Source: Gammaproteobacteria bacterium RIFCSPHIGHO2_12_FULL_63_22
Lineage (GTDB): Bacteria; Pseudomonadota; Gammaproteobacteria; Xanthomonadales; Xanthomonadaceae
Direction of reading: 5' to 3'
Length of the DNA: 64,000 nt
Assembly (NCBI GenBank): GCA_001801685.1
Contig: MGYJ01000077.1
Location: 22,546 to 86,545, forward strand
Below the pieces are notes generated by a model. That model was not told where the DNA came from and did not search any database. It was given only the letters and a program-made list of their open reading frames with translations. Shown in pieces: positions 38,986 to 48,462 of the stretch. A program made the translations under genes and the position numbers. The number at the start of each line of letters is the position of its first letter. Within the stretch, counting starts at the first letter, position 1.

Positions 38986-41754
38986 TCACAACACCGCCTG
39001 GTTGAAGTCGAAGTTCATGTCCTGGTCCGCTTGCTGGACCAGGTTGCCCTGGATGAAATCGATGCCGCTCATCCACAAGGTCGCCGCCGCCTGCGCGTCT
39101 TCCACGCCGTGGCCGATGACCTGCAGCTTGCGCCGGTGGGCGCGGGTGATCAGGCCCTTCACTTCCTCGCGCATGGCCGGGCTCAGGCTGCCCATCGTGT
39201 ACTTGCGCGCCAGCTTCACGTAGGCCAGCGGCAACTCGTCGATCAGTGCCTCGGCGTCGGCGCCCGCCTCGAACTGGCTGAGGCAGAACTGCACGTCCAC
39301 GGGCACCATCGCTTCGCAGAACTGGCGAACCGTCGCGGCATGCACGGCCACGTCTTCCAGGCGAAGTTCGACCACCAGGCTGCTGCCCGGCACGCCGCAG
39401 CCGGCGATTTCCGACTTGAGCCATTCCGCCTGGTCTGCCGCCGCCAGCGTCAGCGGCGACTGGGTGACGAACAGGCGCAGCAACTGGTTTTCGGCCAGGC
39501 GTTCCTTGATGAGCGCGAGCGCCTGCATCATTACCCAGCGATCGATCTCGATGATCAGGCTGGTGCGCTCGGCCATCGGGATGATTTCGGCGGCCGATCG
39601 CAACTTGCCGCTGGAATCACGCAGGCGCAGCAACACCTGGTACTGCGAGACATCGCTGCCGGCGACCGCGACCACTGGTTGGTACAACAGCACCAGGCTG
39701 TCCTGGTCGATGGCGTCGCGCACCTGCGAAAGCAGTGCGGCTTCCTTCACGGCTTCGGCGGCGCGCGGCGGCTCGAAGCGGCGCACGCCGCGTTCGTGGG
39801 TCCGCGCCTCGCGCGCGACCTTCTCCACCGCATTGATCATTGCACCGGAATCGGTGAAGGCATGCTTGAAGGCGCACACACCTACCGAAAGGCGCAGGCG
39901 CAGCGGATGGCCGAGCGCCTGGAAGGCGTTCTGCATGAGGGTGGCGCGCAGTTCGGTGGCCAGCGAGTCGAGGCGCAGTTCGTCCAGTTGCTTGTCGAGC
40001 AGCAGGTAGCTGCCATCGCCAAAACGCGTGGCGGGCAGGTGGCCTGCGGTGGCGGTCAGCATCCGGCTGACATCACCGAGCAGGATCTCCAGCGCGGTCA
40101 GGCCGATGCGCTCGCGCAACAGGCTCAGGCTTTCCACTTCCAGGAAGATCAGGCCGCCCGTCTGCTGGCCTTCCTGCAGGCTCTGGTCGAGTTGTTCCAG
40201 AAGCGTCTTGCGATAGACCAGGCCGGTGGCGGCGTCCTTGTCGGGACGCTTCACGCGGCGATTCTCCTGCTGGCGATGCCGGCGCACGCGCGTCTGCACT
40301 GCCGAGATCAGGTGTCGCGGGCGAATGGGCTTGCTGAGGAAATCGTCGCCGCCGGCGTCGATGGCGTCGAACTGCAGGTCTTCGCTGCTTTCGCCCGACA
40401 GGAAAACGATGGGCGTGTGCGCAAACGCTTCCTGTTCGCGGATCAGCGCGGTCAGCTCGATGCCGTTGGCGCCCGGCATGTTCAAATCCATCAGGATCAG
40501 GTCGGGGCGGAAGGATTTCAGCGCCGGCATCACGTCCAGTGCATCGATCACCACCAGCGAGTCCATGCCCGCGTTGCGCAGGATGCCTTCGGCGAACAGG
40601 GCCTGGCTGCGGTCGTCTTCCACGATCAGGATGCGGAAGCTTTCTTCGCGCTCGGGGTCGACCAGCGCCTGCAGTTTGCGCAGTACGTCGTTGGCGTTTT
40701 TCGGGTCCACGATCAGCAGATCCACGCCGGCGCGGCGCGCTGACAGGCGCAGTGCAATATCGTCGGCTTCGGAAATGGCGACCAGGCGCAGCGCCTGCTT
40801 GTTGCTTCGCGTCCTCGCCAGGCGCACTGCGGTGCCGGCGCTTTCCAGCAGGTCGCTGAAGCAGGCATCGATCAGGACGAGGTCAGCCGGCAGCGCGCTG
40901 AGCAATTCGTTGAGCTCGTCCACGTCCTCGAGCAGTTCGATTTCCAGGCCCTGCGCTTCGAAGCGTTGGTCCAGTTCGAGCGACAGGGGGCCGTAACCGG
41001 TGAGGTGATAGATGCGGAAGTCCGGCGGTAGCGAGATCGCAGCGTCGTTCTTGCCCGCAGGAGCGGCCGGTGCTGGCGCGGGAGGCGTAGCGGCAGCGGC
41101 AGCCACCTTCGCGGAAGCCGCCGCCGCAACCGCCGCAGTTTCGGCTGGCGTTGGCGCGGCGGGCTTTGCCGGGGCGGGAGTGATCGGTGCCGTCTTCGTT
41201 GTTGCCTTGCGCGGAGCGGCGGTTTTCGCCGGAGGCGGCGAGTCACCGGCCGCTGGCTTGGCGAATAGCGGCACGCCATCGCCCCAGACATCGAGGTCGT
41301 CGGCATCATCGGCGTCGGCCGTCGGTTCGCTGGCTTCGTCGGATACTTCGATGGCTGAAATCGTCAGCTCGACTTCTTCATAGACCAGCTCGACCCGCAT
41401 TGCGTCTTCCGCTTCGGGTGCTTCCGCGGGAGGGGGCACGTTTTCGCCGAGTTCGGCGGCCAATGAATCTAGGCGCGCGCCGAGTACTTCGTCGGGCAGT
41501 TCTTCCCGGTCGAGCACGCCGTAGAGGATCTCGGCGATGTCGGAGAAAGTGCGTGATGCCGCGTCCAGCCCGAGGCTGGCGCTGCCTTCGCCCAACGTGG
41601 CCGCCTCGGCCTGCATCAGCGCCAGGCCGTTGATATCCCAGCCCGAGCGGTGGAACCGCTGCAAGCGCCGCGCCATCAGTTGCGCCCGCACTGGAAGCAG
41701 GCGCAACAAAACGGTTTGGCCTTCGGCGAGTTGGGACCCGTCGTGTTCAGTCAT
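38986..41754 (-). CDS. Response regulator with degenerate GGDEF and EAL domains
   Basis: A 922-residue protein. The N-terminus is a helical domain and an Ala/Pro-rich linker (about 170-235). A pseudo-receiver (about 245-365) lacks the phospho-Asp, and a canonical receiver follows with Asp in LILMDLNMPG (about 370-490). GGDEF is replaced by RFGDGS, and the EAL signature by QVLLRL. The other catalytic positions are also changed: NLS to TQS, ETE to ELR, DDFG to SQFEAG, KID to KLA, although the final QGN Gln stays. It should not make or break c-di-GMP; binding it as a receptor, like P. aeruginosa FimX, is possible. It is the immediate upstream neighbour of the hybrid kinase gene. Confidence 0.9.
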   Translation of the reverse strand: MTEHDGSQLAEGQTVLLRLLPVRAQLMARRLQRFHRSGWDINGLALMQAEAATLGEGSASLGLDAASRTFSDIAEILYGVLDREELPDEVLGARLDSLAAELGENVPPPAEAPEAEDAMRVELVYEEVELTISAIEVSDEASEPTADADDADDLDVWGDGVPLFAKPAAGDSPPPAKTAAPRKATTKTAPITPAPAKPAAPTPAETAAVAAAASAKVAAAAATPPAPAPAAPAGKNDAAISLPPDFRIYHLTGYGPLSLELDQRFEAQGLEIELLEDVDELNELLSALPADLVLIDACFSDLLESAGTAVRLARTRSNKQALRLVAISEADDIALRLSARRAGVDLLIVDPKNANDVLRKLQALVDPEREESFRILIVEDDRSQALFAEGILRNAGMDSLVVIDALDVMPALKSFRPDLILMDLNMPGANGIELTALIREQEAFAHTPIVFLSGESSEDLQFDAIDAGGDDFLSKPIRPRHLISAVQTRVRRHRQQENRRVKRPDKDAATGLVYRKTLLEQLDQSLQEGQQTGGLIFLEVESLSLLRERIGLTALEILLGDVSRMLTATAGHLPATRFGDGSYLLLDKQLDELRLDSLATELRATLMQNAFQALGHPLRLRLSVGVCAFKHAFTDSGAMINAVEKVAREARTHERGVRRFEPPRAAEAVKEAALLSQVRDAIDQDSLVLLYQPVVAVAGSDVSQYQVLLRLRDSSGKLRSAAEIIPMAERTSLIIEIDRWVMMQALALIKERLAENQLLRLFVTQSPLTLAAADQAEWLKSEIAGCGVPGSSLVVELRLEDVAVHAATVRQFCEAMVPVDVQFCLSQFEAGADAEALIDELPLAYVKLARKYTMGSLSPAMREEVKGLITRAHRRKLQVIGHGVEDAQAAATLWMSGIDFIQGNLVQQADQDMNFDFNQAVL

Positions 41755-41861
41755 TGAGCATAGTTTCCCTTGGCCTTCGATTATGCCCCTGCGGCCGGGG
41801 ACTGTCAGTTGGCGGCAAGGAAATTCTTTATGGGGCCGGGCATCGCCGGTATCCTGACGGC

Positions 41862-42593
41862 ATGAGCTCCCCCGGCCCGGACCAGCCCCGCTTCGTCATC
41901 GTTCCCAGGAACGGGCACCTGCGTGGCTGGCTGCTGATAGCGGCGGTGCTTTGGCTGGGCAGCCTGGTCGCGACCTGGATGCTGGCCACCCGGCTGGCGT
42001 CGCCGGTCGTGATGGCCGCGGGCGGCGAGCGCGTGGATTCGGGGAAGGTGGCGCGCGAGCAAGCCGCGCAGATCAAGGACCTGCGCCAGCAGGTGGCCAC
42101 GCTCAAGCGATCCGACCAGATCAGCCGCAATGCCAATACGCAGCTGCAATCGTCGCTCACCGAGCGCGAGGAAGAGGTATCGGGGCTGCGTGCCGACGTG
42201 GACTTCTACGAACGCCTGGTCGGTTCGACCGGCCAGCGCCAGGGGCTGCGCGTGCACGAGGCGCGCTTTACGCCCGAGTCGGCGGGCACCTGGCGCTACA
42301 CGGTGACGCTGACCCAGAACCTGAATCGCGGCGCCATCAGCAAGGGCAACATGCGCTTCGAGGTGATTGGCGTGCGTGGCGGCAAGCTCAACACCATCAA
42401 GTGGGACGAGCTGCTGCAGTCGCCGAAAGCACCGGGCAAGCCGTTTTCGTTCCGCTATTTCCAGCAGCTGGAGGACAGCGTGATGCTGCCGCCCGGCTTC
42501 ACCCCGCAGCGGGTGCGCGTCACGCTGCAGGGCAGCGGCAACACGGTGGACCAGACGTTTGCCTGGGACGCCAGGAAATTACCAGGGGAGTAG
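41862..42593 (+). CDS. DUF6776 family membrane-anchored coiled-coil protein
   Basis: A 243-residue protein with an N-terminal TM helix (about residues 24-42), a coiled coil (about 60-115, EQAAQIKDLRQQVATLKRSD onward) and a periplasmic beta-rich C-terminal domain (TWRYTVTLTQNLNRG, then FSFRYFQQLE). Topology is inner membrane, C-terminus out. The family is of unknown function and regularly precedes a bactofilin gene, as here with five bases between. The start is ATG 41862, since the upstream in-frame ATG 41754 covers the divergent gene's start region. A role with the bactofilin scaffold is inference. Confidence 0.85.
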   Translation: MSSPGPDQPRFVIVPRNGHLRGWLLIAAVLWLGSLVATWMLATRLASPVVMAAGGERVDSGKVAREQAAQIKDLRQQVATLKRSDQISRNANTQLQSSLTEREEEVSGLRADVDFYERLVGSTGQRQGLRVHEARFTPESAGTWRYTVTLTQNLNRGAISKGNMRFEVIGVRGGKLNTIKWDELLQSPKAPGKPFSFRYFQQLEDSVMLPPGFTPQRVRVTLQGSGNTVDQTFAWDARKLPGE

Positions 42594-42597
42594 CCGC

Positions 42598-42999
42598 ATG
42601 TTCGGGGAAAAGCGCAAGGGCGGGCGCGGTGGAAGCCACGCCGTCGAAACATTGATCGGACCGCGCGTGGTCATCCACGGTGACGTACATTTTTCCGGCG
42701 GGCTTTACGTCGAAGGCAAGATCGTCGGCAAGGTCATCGCCGACGACGGGCAACCGGCGGTGCTGACAGTGGCCGAGCAGGGCTGCATCGAGGGCGAGGT
42801 TCGGGTGCCGGTGGCCATCGTCTGCGGCGAGCTGGTCGGCGATGTCTTCAGCAGCGACCGGGTCGAACTCGCCGGCAAGGCCCGCGTACGCGGCAACATC
42901 CACTACCAGGTGGTCGAGATGGCCGCCGGCGCGATGATCACTGGCCGCCTGATCCACGGCGACCCGGCCATGGCGCAACTGACCGGGCCGGAACTGTAA
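42598..42999 (+). CDS. Bactofilin (polymer-forming cytoskeletal protein)
   Basis: A 133-residue bactofilin. The beta-helix core has the DUF583 repeats (TLIGPRVVIHGDVHFSGGLY, VEGKIVGKVI, EGEVRVPVAIVCGELVGDV), and the N-terminus is short and basic (KRKGGRGG). Bactofilins form filaments without nucleotides and organise envelope growth. AGGGGAG precedes ATG 42598. A small hairpin CCGGTT-CACA-AACCGG (43001-43016) follows the stop. The 5'-adjacent DUF6776 gene is probably cotranscribed. Confidence 0.9.
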   Translation: MFGEKRKGGRGGSHAVETLIGPRVVIHGDVHFSGGLYVEGKIVGKVIADDGQPAVLTVAEQGCIEGEVRVPVAIVCGELVGDVFSSDRVELAGKARVRGNIHYQVVEMAAGAMITGRLIHGDPAMAQLTGPEL

Positions 43000-43073
43000 G
43001 CCGGTTCACAAACCGGACCGCCCGGCCTGTCGCCACGCCTTGATTCACGCCCGACCGCGCATACTTAGCTGAT

Positions 43074-43433
43074 ATGGACAGCCAACCGACCTATCTCGAC
43101 CTCGACCGGCCGCTGGATTTCACTGCGGCCGCCGCCAGCAAAGTCGCCTCCTTGATTGCCGAAGAAGGCAATCCGGGGCTGAAGCTGCGCGTGTACATCA
43201 GCGGCGGCGGCTGTTCGGGCTTCCAGTACGGCTTCACCTTCGATGAAGAACGCAGTGAAGACGACCTGGCGCTGGAGCGCGATGGCGTGACCTTGCTGGT
43301 GGACCCGCTCAGCCTGCAGTACCTGATGGGTGCGGAAGTGGACTATCGCGAAAGCCTGCAAGGGGCGCAGTTCGTCATCCGCAATCCCAATGCGAAATCA
43401 ACCTGCGGATGCGGCAGCAGCTTTTCGGTGTGA
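43074..43433 (+). CDS. erpA: Iron-sulfur cluster insertion protein ErpA
   Basis: A 119-residue A-type carrier. The three cluster-binding cysteines are in GGGCSGF and CGCG near the C-terminus, and [23 protein letters not shown] and [14 protein letters not shown] are the ErpA pattern. It delivers Fe-S clusters to apo-enzymes. ATG 43074 begins 75 bases after the bactofilin stop. The final 25 bases overlap the start of nudC in another frame, a clear sign of coupling. Confidence 0.95.
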   Translation: MDSQPTYLDLDRPLDFTAAAASKVASLIAEEGNPGLKLRVYISGGGCSGFQYGFTFDEERSEDDLALERDGVTLLVDPLSLQYLMGAEVDYRESLQGAQFVIRNPNAKSTCGCGSSFSV

Positions 43434-44311
43434 GCCAGGCGCCGCGGCAATACGCATTCCAGCATCCCGGCCTTGACCGGGCCGAACACCTGCGCGAAGA
43501 CCTCGACGCATTGCACCGGCATTGGCCTGGCGCGCGCGTGCTGCTGGTGGACGATGACGGTCGCATCCTGTTTTCGGGTAGCGAAGACGAACCGCAATTC
43601 CTGCTGGGCGACCAACTGATTGGCCACGGTCCAGAGACGGCTGTCTTCCTCGGCCTGGACGAAAGCGAGTCCGCCTGGTTCGCGGTGGCGGCCAACATTG
43701 CGCTCGAGCCACCTGCGCGTAGCCTCGATTTGCGCAGCGCCGCCGTGCGCTGGCCCGCCTTGCCGGCATCGGCCTACGCGCAGGCGCGCGCCCTGTTGCA
43801 CTGGCAGCAACGCAACCGCTTCTGCGGCATCTGCGGCCAGGCGCTGCAGTTCGTGCGCGGCGGCTTCGTTGCGCGTTGCGCGCATTGCTCGGTCGAACAT
43901 TACCCGCGCACCGACCCGGCCATCATCGTTGCCGTGAGCGACGGCGAGCGCCTGTTGCTGGGCCGCCAGGCAAGCTGGCCTGAAAAACGCTGGTCGGTGC
44001 TCGCCGGCTTCCTGGAACCCGGCGAATCGCTGGAACAAACTGTCGCGCGCGAAGTGATGGAGGAGGCCGGGGTCCGGATCCGGTCCTGCCAGTACCTTGC
44101 CTCCCAGCCCTGGCCCTTCCCGGCCGCGCTGATGCTGGGCTTCAGCGCCGAGGCCGAGCCGCAACCGGTGAATGTCGGCGCCGAACTCGAGGACGCGCGC
44201 TGGTTCACCGCCGCTGAAATCCGCGGCCAGGTGGCGGCCGGCGAGATGATCAGTTCGCCGCGTATGTCCATCTCGCGCTGGCTGATCGACGACTGGCTGT
44301 CCCGGCACTAG
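43409..44311 (+). CDS. nudC: NAD(+) diphosphatase / NADH pyrophosphatase
   Basis: A 300-residue Nudix protein with a zinc ribbon (FCGICG...CAHC), the Nudix box [20 protein letters not shown] and the NudC-specific SQPWPFP motif. NudC splits NAD(H) and NAD-capped RNA, releasing NMN. ATG 43409 lies within the erpA coding region; the first 25 bases are shared. The N-terminal domain is longer than in E. coli NudC (257 residues), as in many gammaproteobacteria. Confidence 0.95.
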   Translation: MRQQLFGVSQAPRQYAFQHPGLDRAEHLREDLDALHRHWPGARVLLVDDDGRILFSGSEDEPQFLLGDQLIGHGPETAVFLGLDESESAWFAVAANIALEPPARSLDLRSAAVRWPALPASAYAQARALLHWQQRNRFCGICGQALQFVRGGFVARCAHCSVEHYPRTDPAIIVAVSDGERLLLGRQASWPEKRWSVLAGFLEPGESLEQTVAREVMEEAGVRIRSCQYLASQPWPFPAALMLGFSAEAEPQPVNVGAELEDARWFTAAEIRGQVAAGEMISSPRMSISRWLIDDWLSRH

Positions 44312-44368
44312 CCCGCCGCGGGATAAAACTTGGGACTACAATCGGCCCATGCCGTTTGAATTCGTGAC

Positions 44369-45256
44369 ATGGCCCTGACCCTTATCGCCGTCGTGCTGTC
44401 GCTGGTGCTGGGCCACGTCGCGCCCGGCCTGATCAGCTTTCGCCGCTACGGCTGGTTCGTAAGCTGGCTGCAATGGCTGGGCCGCCTGTTCGCCGGCCAG
44501 AGCGCCTGGCAGGGTCGATTGGGATTGCTGCTGGCCGTCGGCCTGCCGATCTTGCTGGTGGGCGCCGTGCAGTGGCTGCTGGACGATCACTTCTACGGCC
44601 TGCCGATGTTCGGCTTTGCACTGGCCGTGCTGATCTACACCTGGGGCCCGCGCGACCTCGACCTGGACGTTGACGCCGTGATCGACGCCCGCGACGTAAC
44701 CGAGCGTCGCGCCGCGGCAGTGGCGCTGTTCCCCGAAGGCGGCGAACCGGTCATCGAAGGCCCCAGCCTGGTCGAAGCGGTATTCCGCTGCGCGCTGTGG
44801 CGCTGGTTCGGCGTGTTGTTCTGGTTCCTGCTGCTCGGCCCGGCCGGCGCCCTGTTGTACCGGCTGGTGTCGCTGGGCGCGCAAGGCGAGGCGCAACGCG
44901 TGCTGCCGCCGGCGCAGGCACAAGCGGCAAAACTCTTTGTCGCCATCCTCAATTGGCCGGTCGCGCACCTGATGACCTTTGGGCTGGCGCTGGCTGCGAA
45001 TTTCGATGGCGTGCTCGGCGCGTGGCGCGACTGGCATGCCAACGGCGGCATGCGCCTGGACATCGGCTTCCTCGGCGCGGCGGCGCGCGCGAGCGTAGTC
45101 TGCGAGCTGGCTGAAGAAGACGCCTACGCGATCGACGGTCCCGCACAAGCGCCGGCCTTGCTGGAACTGCGTGACGCGATGAGCCTGGTCTGGCGCGTGT
45201 TGCTGCTGTGGCTGGCCGTATTGGCCATTTTCGTCGTGGCGGGTTTCGTCAACTAG
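44369..45256 (+). CDS. ampE: AmpE-like regulatory membrane protein
   Basis: A 295-residue protein with five or so hydrophobic segments, beginning MALTLIAVVLSLVLGHVAP and with the WLQWLGRLF and RDVTERRAAAVALF segments of the AmpE/CobD-like family. Inner-membrane AmpE is encoded after ampD in many gammaproteobacteria and modulates beta-lactamase induction; here it follows nudC, with ampD absent nearby. ATG 44369 is chosen with no strong ribosome site visible. The link to beta-lactam response is family knowledge only. Confidence 0.82.
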   Translation: MALTLIAVVLSLVLGHVAPGLISFRRYGWFVSWLQWLGRLFAGQSAWQGRLGLLLAVGLPILLVGAVQWLLDDHFYGLPMFGFALAVLIYTWGPRDLDLDVDAVIDARDVTERRAAAVALFPEGGEPVIEGPSLVEAVFRCALWRWFGVLFWFLLLGPAGALLYRLVSLGAQGEAQRVLPPAQAQAAKLFVAILNWPVAHLMTFGLALAANFDGVLGAWRDWHANGGMRLDIGFLGAAARASVVCELAEEDAYAIDGPAQAPALLELRDAMSLVWRVLLLWLAVLAIFVVAGFVN

Positions 45257-45283
45257 GCGCGGTGGGGTTGCCGCGGGCCGGCA

Positions 45284-47176
45284 TCAAGCCTGGTCGCCGC
45301 GCATCGCGCGCACTTTCGCTTCCAGCATTTCCGCGGTCGCCTCGCTGCCGGCGATGGCCGGCCCTGCTTCCACTTCCACGTGCGCGCGCAAGCGGCGAGG
45401 CAGGCGCAGGCGACCCATGCGCGAATCGCGCTTGCTCCACATGCTCAGCCACATGCCCTTCAACGCCATCGGCACCACCGGTACCGGACGCCGGGCCAGG
45501 ATGCGTTCGACACCCGACTTGAACGGCGCGATCTCGCCGTCGCGGGTCAATGCGCCCTCCGGGAATATGCAGACCAGTTCGCCGGCGGCCAAGGCGGCAT
45601 CCACTTCCTCGAAGGCCTTTTCCATCAGCAGCGGATCTTCGCGCGTGCCGGCGATCGGAATCGCGCGCGCGGCCTTGAAGATCCAGCCCGCGCCCGGCGT
45701 CTTGAATATCTTGTAGTACATGACGAAACGGATCGGCCGCGGGATCGCGCCGCTGAGGATCAGCGCATCCATGTAGCTGACGTGGTTGCAGACCAGTAGC
45801 GCCGGACCTTCGTCGGGCACCTTGTCCTCGACGCCGACGATGGTGACGCGATACATCAGGCGCACGTACATCCAGGCCAGGAAGCGCATCAGGAATTCGG
45901 GCACCAGCATGAAGATGATGCCGGTGACGATGGCGGTGGCGATGCCGGTGGCAAGGTAGAGCTGCGGAATGCTCCAGCCCAGCGCCCGTTGGAGCACCAG
46001 GCTGAGCACCGCTGCCGCCACGATGAACAAGGCGTTCTGGATATTGAGCGCGGCGATGACCCGCGACAGTTCGTCGCGCGGCGTGCGGCTTTGCACCAGC
46101 GCGAACAAGGGCACCACGTAGAAGCCGGCGAACAGGCCGAACAGGGTCAGGTCGGCGAGGATGCGGAAGCTGCCGGGCTGCCGAATGAATTCCGCTGCGC
46201 CGATCCCCGCGACAGGCGCCAGGCCGCTGCGCGCGAAGTACAGGTCGATGCAGAAGATCGTCATGCCCAGCGCGCCCATCGGCACCAGGCCGATCTCGAC
46301 GGTGCGGGCCGACAGTTTTTCGCACAACAGCGAACCGATGCCGGTGCCGACCGATACCAGCGCCAGGCACAGCAGGTAGATGGTGAGCTGTTTTTCCGCT
46401 GCGCCCAGGTGCACTTCGGAATAGTTGGCAAGCTGTGCGGTCAGCACGGTGCCGACGAACCAGAACCAGGAAATGCCGAGTACCGCATTGCGCACCGCGC
46501 GCTGCTTGCGGGCCAGGCGCAGCACCGACAGCGATTCCTTGATCGGAATCCAGCTGATCTTGAGATCAGGCGCCGCGGCTTCGGCGCGCGGAATGGCGCG
46601 GCTGACCAGATGACCGGTGATGGCCAGTGCGACCACGGCGAAGGCGGCGTAACGCGGGCCGAATTCGTGGCCCTGCAGCAGCAGGATTCCAGCGATCATT
46701 CCCAAGAGAATCGAGATGGAGGTGACCATCTCGATCAAGCCATTGCCGCCGGTCAGTTCCTCGGGGCGCAATACCTGCGGCAGGATCGAATACTTCACCG
46801 GGCCGAACAGCGCCGACTGCAGGCCGGTCAGGAACAACACCACCAGCAATATCGCCGGCTGCGCGAACCAGAAGCCGACCGCCGCCACCGACATGATCGC
46901 CACTTCCATCGCCGTGGTGATGCGGATCAGCGCGGATTTTTCGTACTTTTCCGCAATTTGTCCGGCGGTCGCGGAAAACAGGAAGTAGGGAAGGATGAAC
47001 AGCGCTGGCGCAAGGTTGGCGTATAGCGCGACTTGTTCGTTGCTCAGGCCGATGACGATGACCAGGCCGAGCATGGCGTTTCGGAAAACATTGTCATTGA
47101 ACGCGCCGAGCGCGGCAGTCAGGAAGAAAGGCAGGAAGCGACGCTGCCTGAGCAACTCGAACTGGTTATGTGCCAT
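45284..47176 (-). CDS. LplT-like MFS transporter fused to 1-acylglycerol-3-phosphate acyltransferase
   Basis: A 630-residue fusion. Residues 1-425 are an MFS lysophospholipid flippase (LplT-like, ALGAFNDNVFRNA, 12 TM), and residues 440-630 are a PlsC acyltransferase with block I NHVSYMD and block III FPEG. Unlike the E. coli aas/lplT arrangement, there is no acyl-ACP synthetase domain. It probably brings lysophospholipid in and re-acylates it. I chose ATG 47176; ATG 47230 would add 18 residues, both with weak ribosome sites. Its start overlaps purD by 11 bases. Confidence 0.9.
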   Translation of the reverse strand: MAHNQFELLRQRRFLPFFLTAALGAFNDNVFRNAMLGLVIVIGLSNEQVALYANLAPALFILPYFLFSATAGQIAEKYEKSALIRITTAMEVAIMSVAAVGFWFAQPAILLVVLFLTGLQSALFGPVKYSILPQVLRPEELTGGNGLIEMVTSISILLGMIAGILLLQGHEFGPRYAAFAVVALAITGHLVSRAIPRAEAAAPDLKISWIPIKESLSVLRLARKQRAVRNAVLGISWFWFVGTVLTAQLANYSEVHLGAAEKQLTIYLLCLALVSVGTGIGSLLCEKLSARTVEIGLVPMGALGMTIFCIDLYFARSGLAPVAGIGAAEFIRQPGSFRILADLTLFGLFAGFYVVPLFALVQSRTPRDELSRVIAALNIQNALFIVAAAVLSLVLQRALGWSIPQLYLATGIATAIVTGIIFMLVPEFLMRFLAWMYVRLMYRVTIVGVEDKVPDEGPALLVCNHVSYMDALILSGAIPRPIRFVMYYKIFKTPGAGWIFKAARAIPIAGTREDPLLMEKAFEEVDAALAAGELVCIFPEGALTRDGEIAPFKSGVERILARRPVPVVPMALKGMWLSMWSKRDSRMGRLRLPRRLRAHVEVEAGPAIAGSEATAEMLEAKVRAMRGDQA

Positions 47177-48458
47177 GGGTTTCCCGTGCGATTGCGCGCC
47201 AGCCGATGTCGGTTCGATGGAATTCGCCATCCCAGTGGATCGCGCTGGCGGCGCGGTAGGCTAGTGCCTGCGCATCGCGCACGGTGGCTCCCAGCGCGCA
47301 AGCGCACAAGACACGGCCGCCTGCGGTCAGCACCTGGCCGTCGCGCGCGATCGTGCCGGCATGGAAGACCTTGCTGTCCGCCGGCAGCGGCGCGTCCAGT
47401 CCTTCGATGGCATCGCCGGTGCGCGGCGTCTCGGGATACGGCGTCGCCGCCATCACCACGCCCAGCGCCGGCCGCGGATCCCAGTCGGCTTGCACGCCGG
47501 CGAGTTCGCCATCCACCGCGGCTTCCAGCAAGTCGAGCAAGTCCGAGCGCAGGCGCATCATTACTGGCTGCGTCTCCGGGTCGCCGAAGCGCACGTTGAA
47601 TTCGATCACCTTGGGCGCGCCTGCGGCATCGATCATCAGCCCGGCATAAAGAAAGCCGGTGAACGGATGGCCGTCGGCGATCATGCCGCGCACGGTCGGC
47701 TCGACGATCTCGCGCATCACGCGCGCATGGACTTCCGGCGTGACCACCGGCGCGGGTGAATACGCACCCATGCCGCCGGTATTGGGGCCGGTGTCGCCGT
47801 CGTGCACGCGCTTGTGGTCCTGGCTGGTCGCCATCGGCAGCGCGAACTGGCCATCCACGATCGATATGAAACTGGCTTCTTCGCCGTCGAGGAACTCCTC
47901 GATCACCACGCGCGAGCCGGCCGCGCCGAACACATTCCCCTGCAGCATGTCCTGGATCGCGTCCTCGGCGTCTTGCAGCGTCATCGCGACGATCACGCCC
48001 TTGCCGGCGGCCAGGCCGTCGGCCTTGATCACGATCGGCGCGCCGACGTCGCGCACGTGATCGAGCGCGAGTTCCACGTCTTCGAACACCTGGTAATAGC
48101 CGGTGGGAATCTTGTGCCTCGCCAGGAAATCCTTGGCGAAGGCCTTGCTGCCCTCGAGCTGCGCGGCAAATTCGGTCGGGCCGAAGATGCGCTGGCCTGC
48201 GGCGCGGAATTTATCGACGATGCCGTGCACCAGCGGGCCTTCCGGCCCGACCACGGTCAGGTGCACGCCTTCGTCCTGCACCAGTTGCAGCAAGGCATCC
48301 AGGTCGGTCGGCTTGATGTCGACGTTGCGGCACCTGGCCTCGTGCATCGTGCCGGCATTACCCGGCGCCACCAATACTTCACTGACCCGTGGCGACTGCG
48401 CCAGCTTCCAGGCCAGGGCATGCTCGCGACCGCCGGAACCGATGACCAGGAGTTTCAT
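47166..48458 (-). CDS. purD: Phosphoribosylamine--glycine ligase
   Basis: A 430-residue GARS enzyme, purine step 2: phosphoribosylamine plus glycine plus ATP to GAR. Features are MKLLVIGSGGREHALAWKL, the ATP-grasp segment KADGLAAGKGV, GNTGGMGAYSPAP-like segment (here TGPNTGGMGAYSP) and FNVRFGDPETQ metal-binding loop. It starts at ATG 48458, four bases after the stop of purH, so the pair is one operon. The protein is single-domain, as usual in gammaproteobacteria. Confidence 0.97.
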   Translation of the reverse strand: MKLLVIGSGGREHALAWKLAQSPRVSEVLVAPGNAGTMHEARCRNVDIKPTDLDALLQLVQDEGVHLTVVGPEGPLVHGIVDKFRAAGQRIFGPTEFAAQLEGSKAFAKDFLARHKIPTGYYQVFEDVELALDHVRDVGAPIVIKADGLAAGKGVIVAMTLQDAEDAIQDMLQGNVFGAAGSRVVIEEFLDGEEASFISIVDGQFALPMATSQDHKRVHDGDTGPNTGGMGAYSPAPVVTPEVHARVMREIVEPTVRGMIADGHPFTGFLYAGLMIDAAGAPKVIEFNVRFGDPETQPVMMRLRSDLLDLLEAAVDGELAGVQADWDPRPALGVVMAATPYPETPRTGDAIEGLDAPLPADSKVFHAGTIARDGQVLTAGGRVLCACALGATVRDAQALAYRAASAIHWDGEFHRTDIGWRAIARETHGT

Positions 48459-48462
48459 GCGA

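Noticed and set aside
36673..40743. A 1356-codon open frame on the plus strand
   Set aside because: It lies opposite the histidine kinase and GGDEF/EAL genes. Its His/Arg/Gln-rich, domain-free sequence is what the complement of high-GC coding DNA gives.
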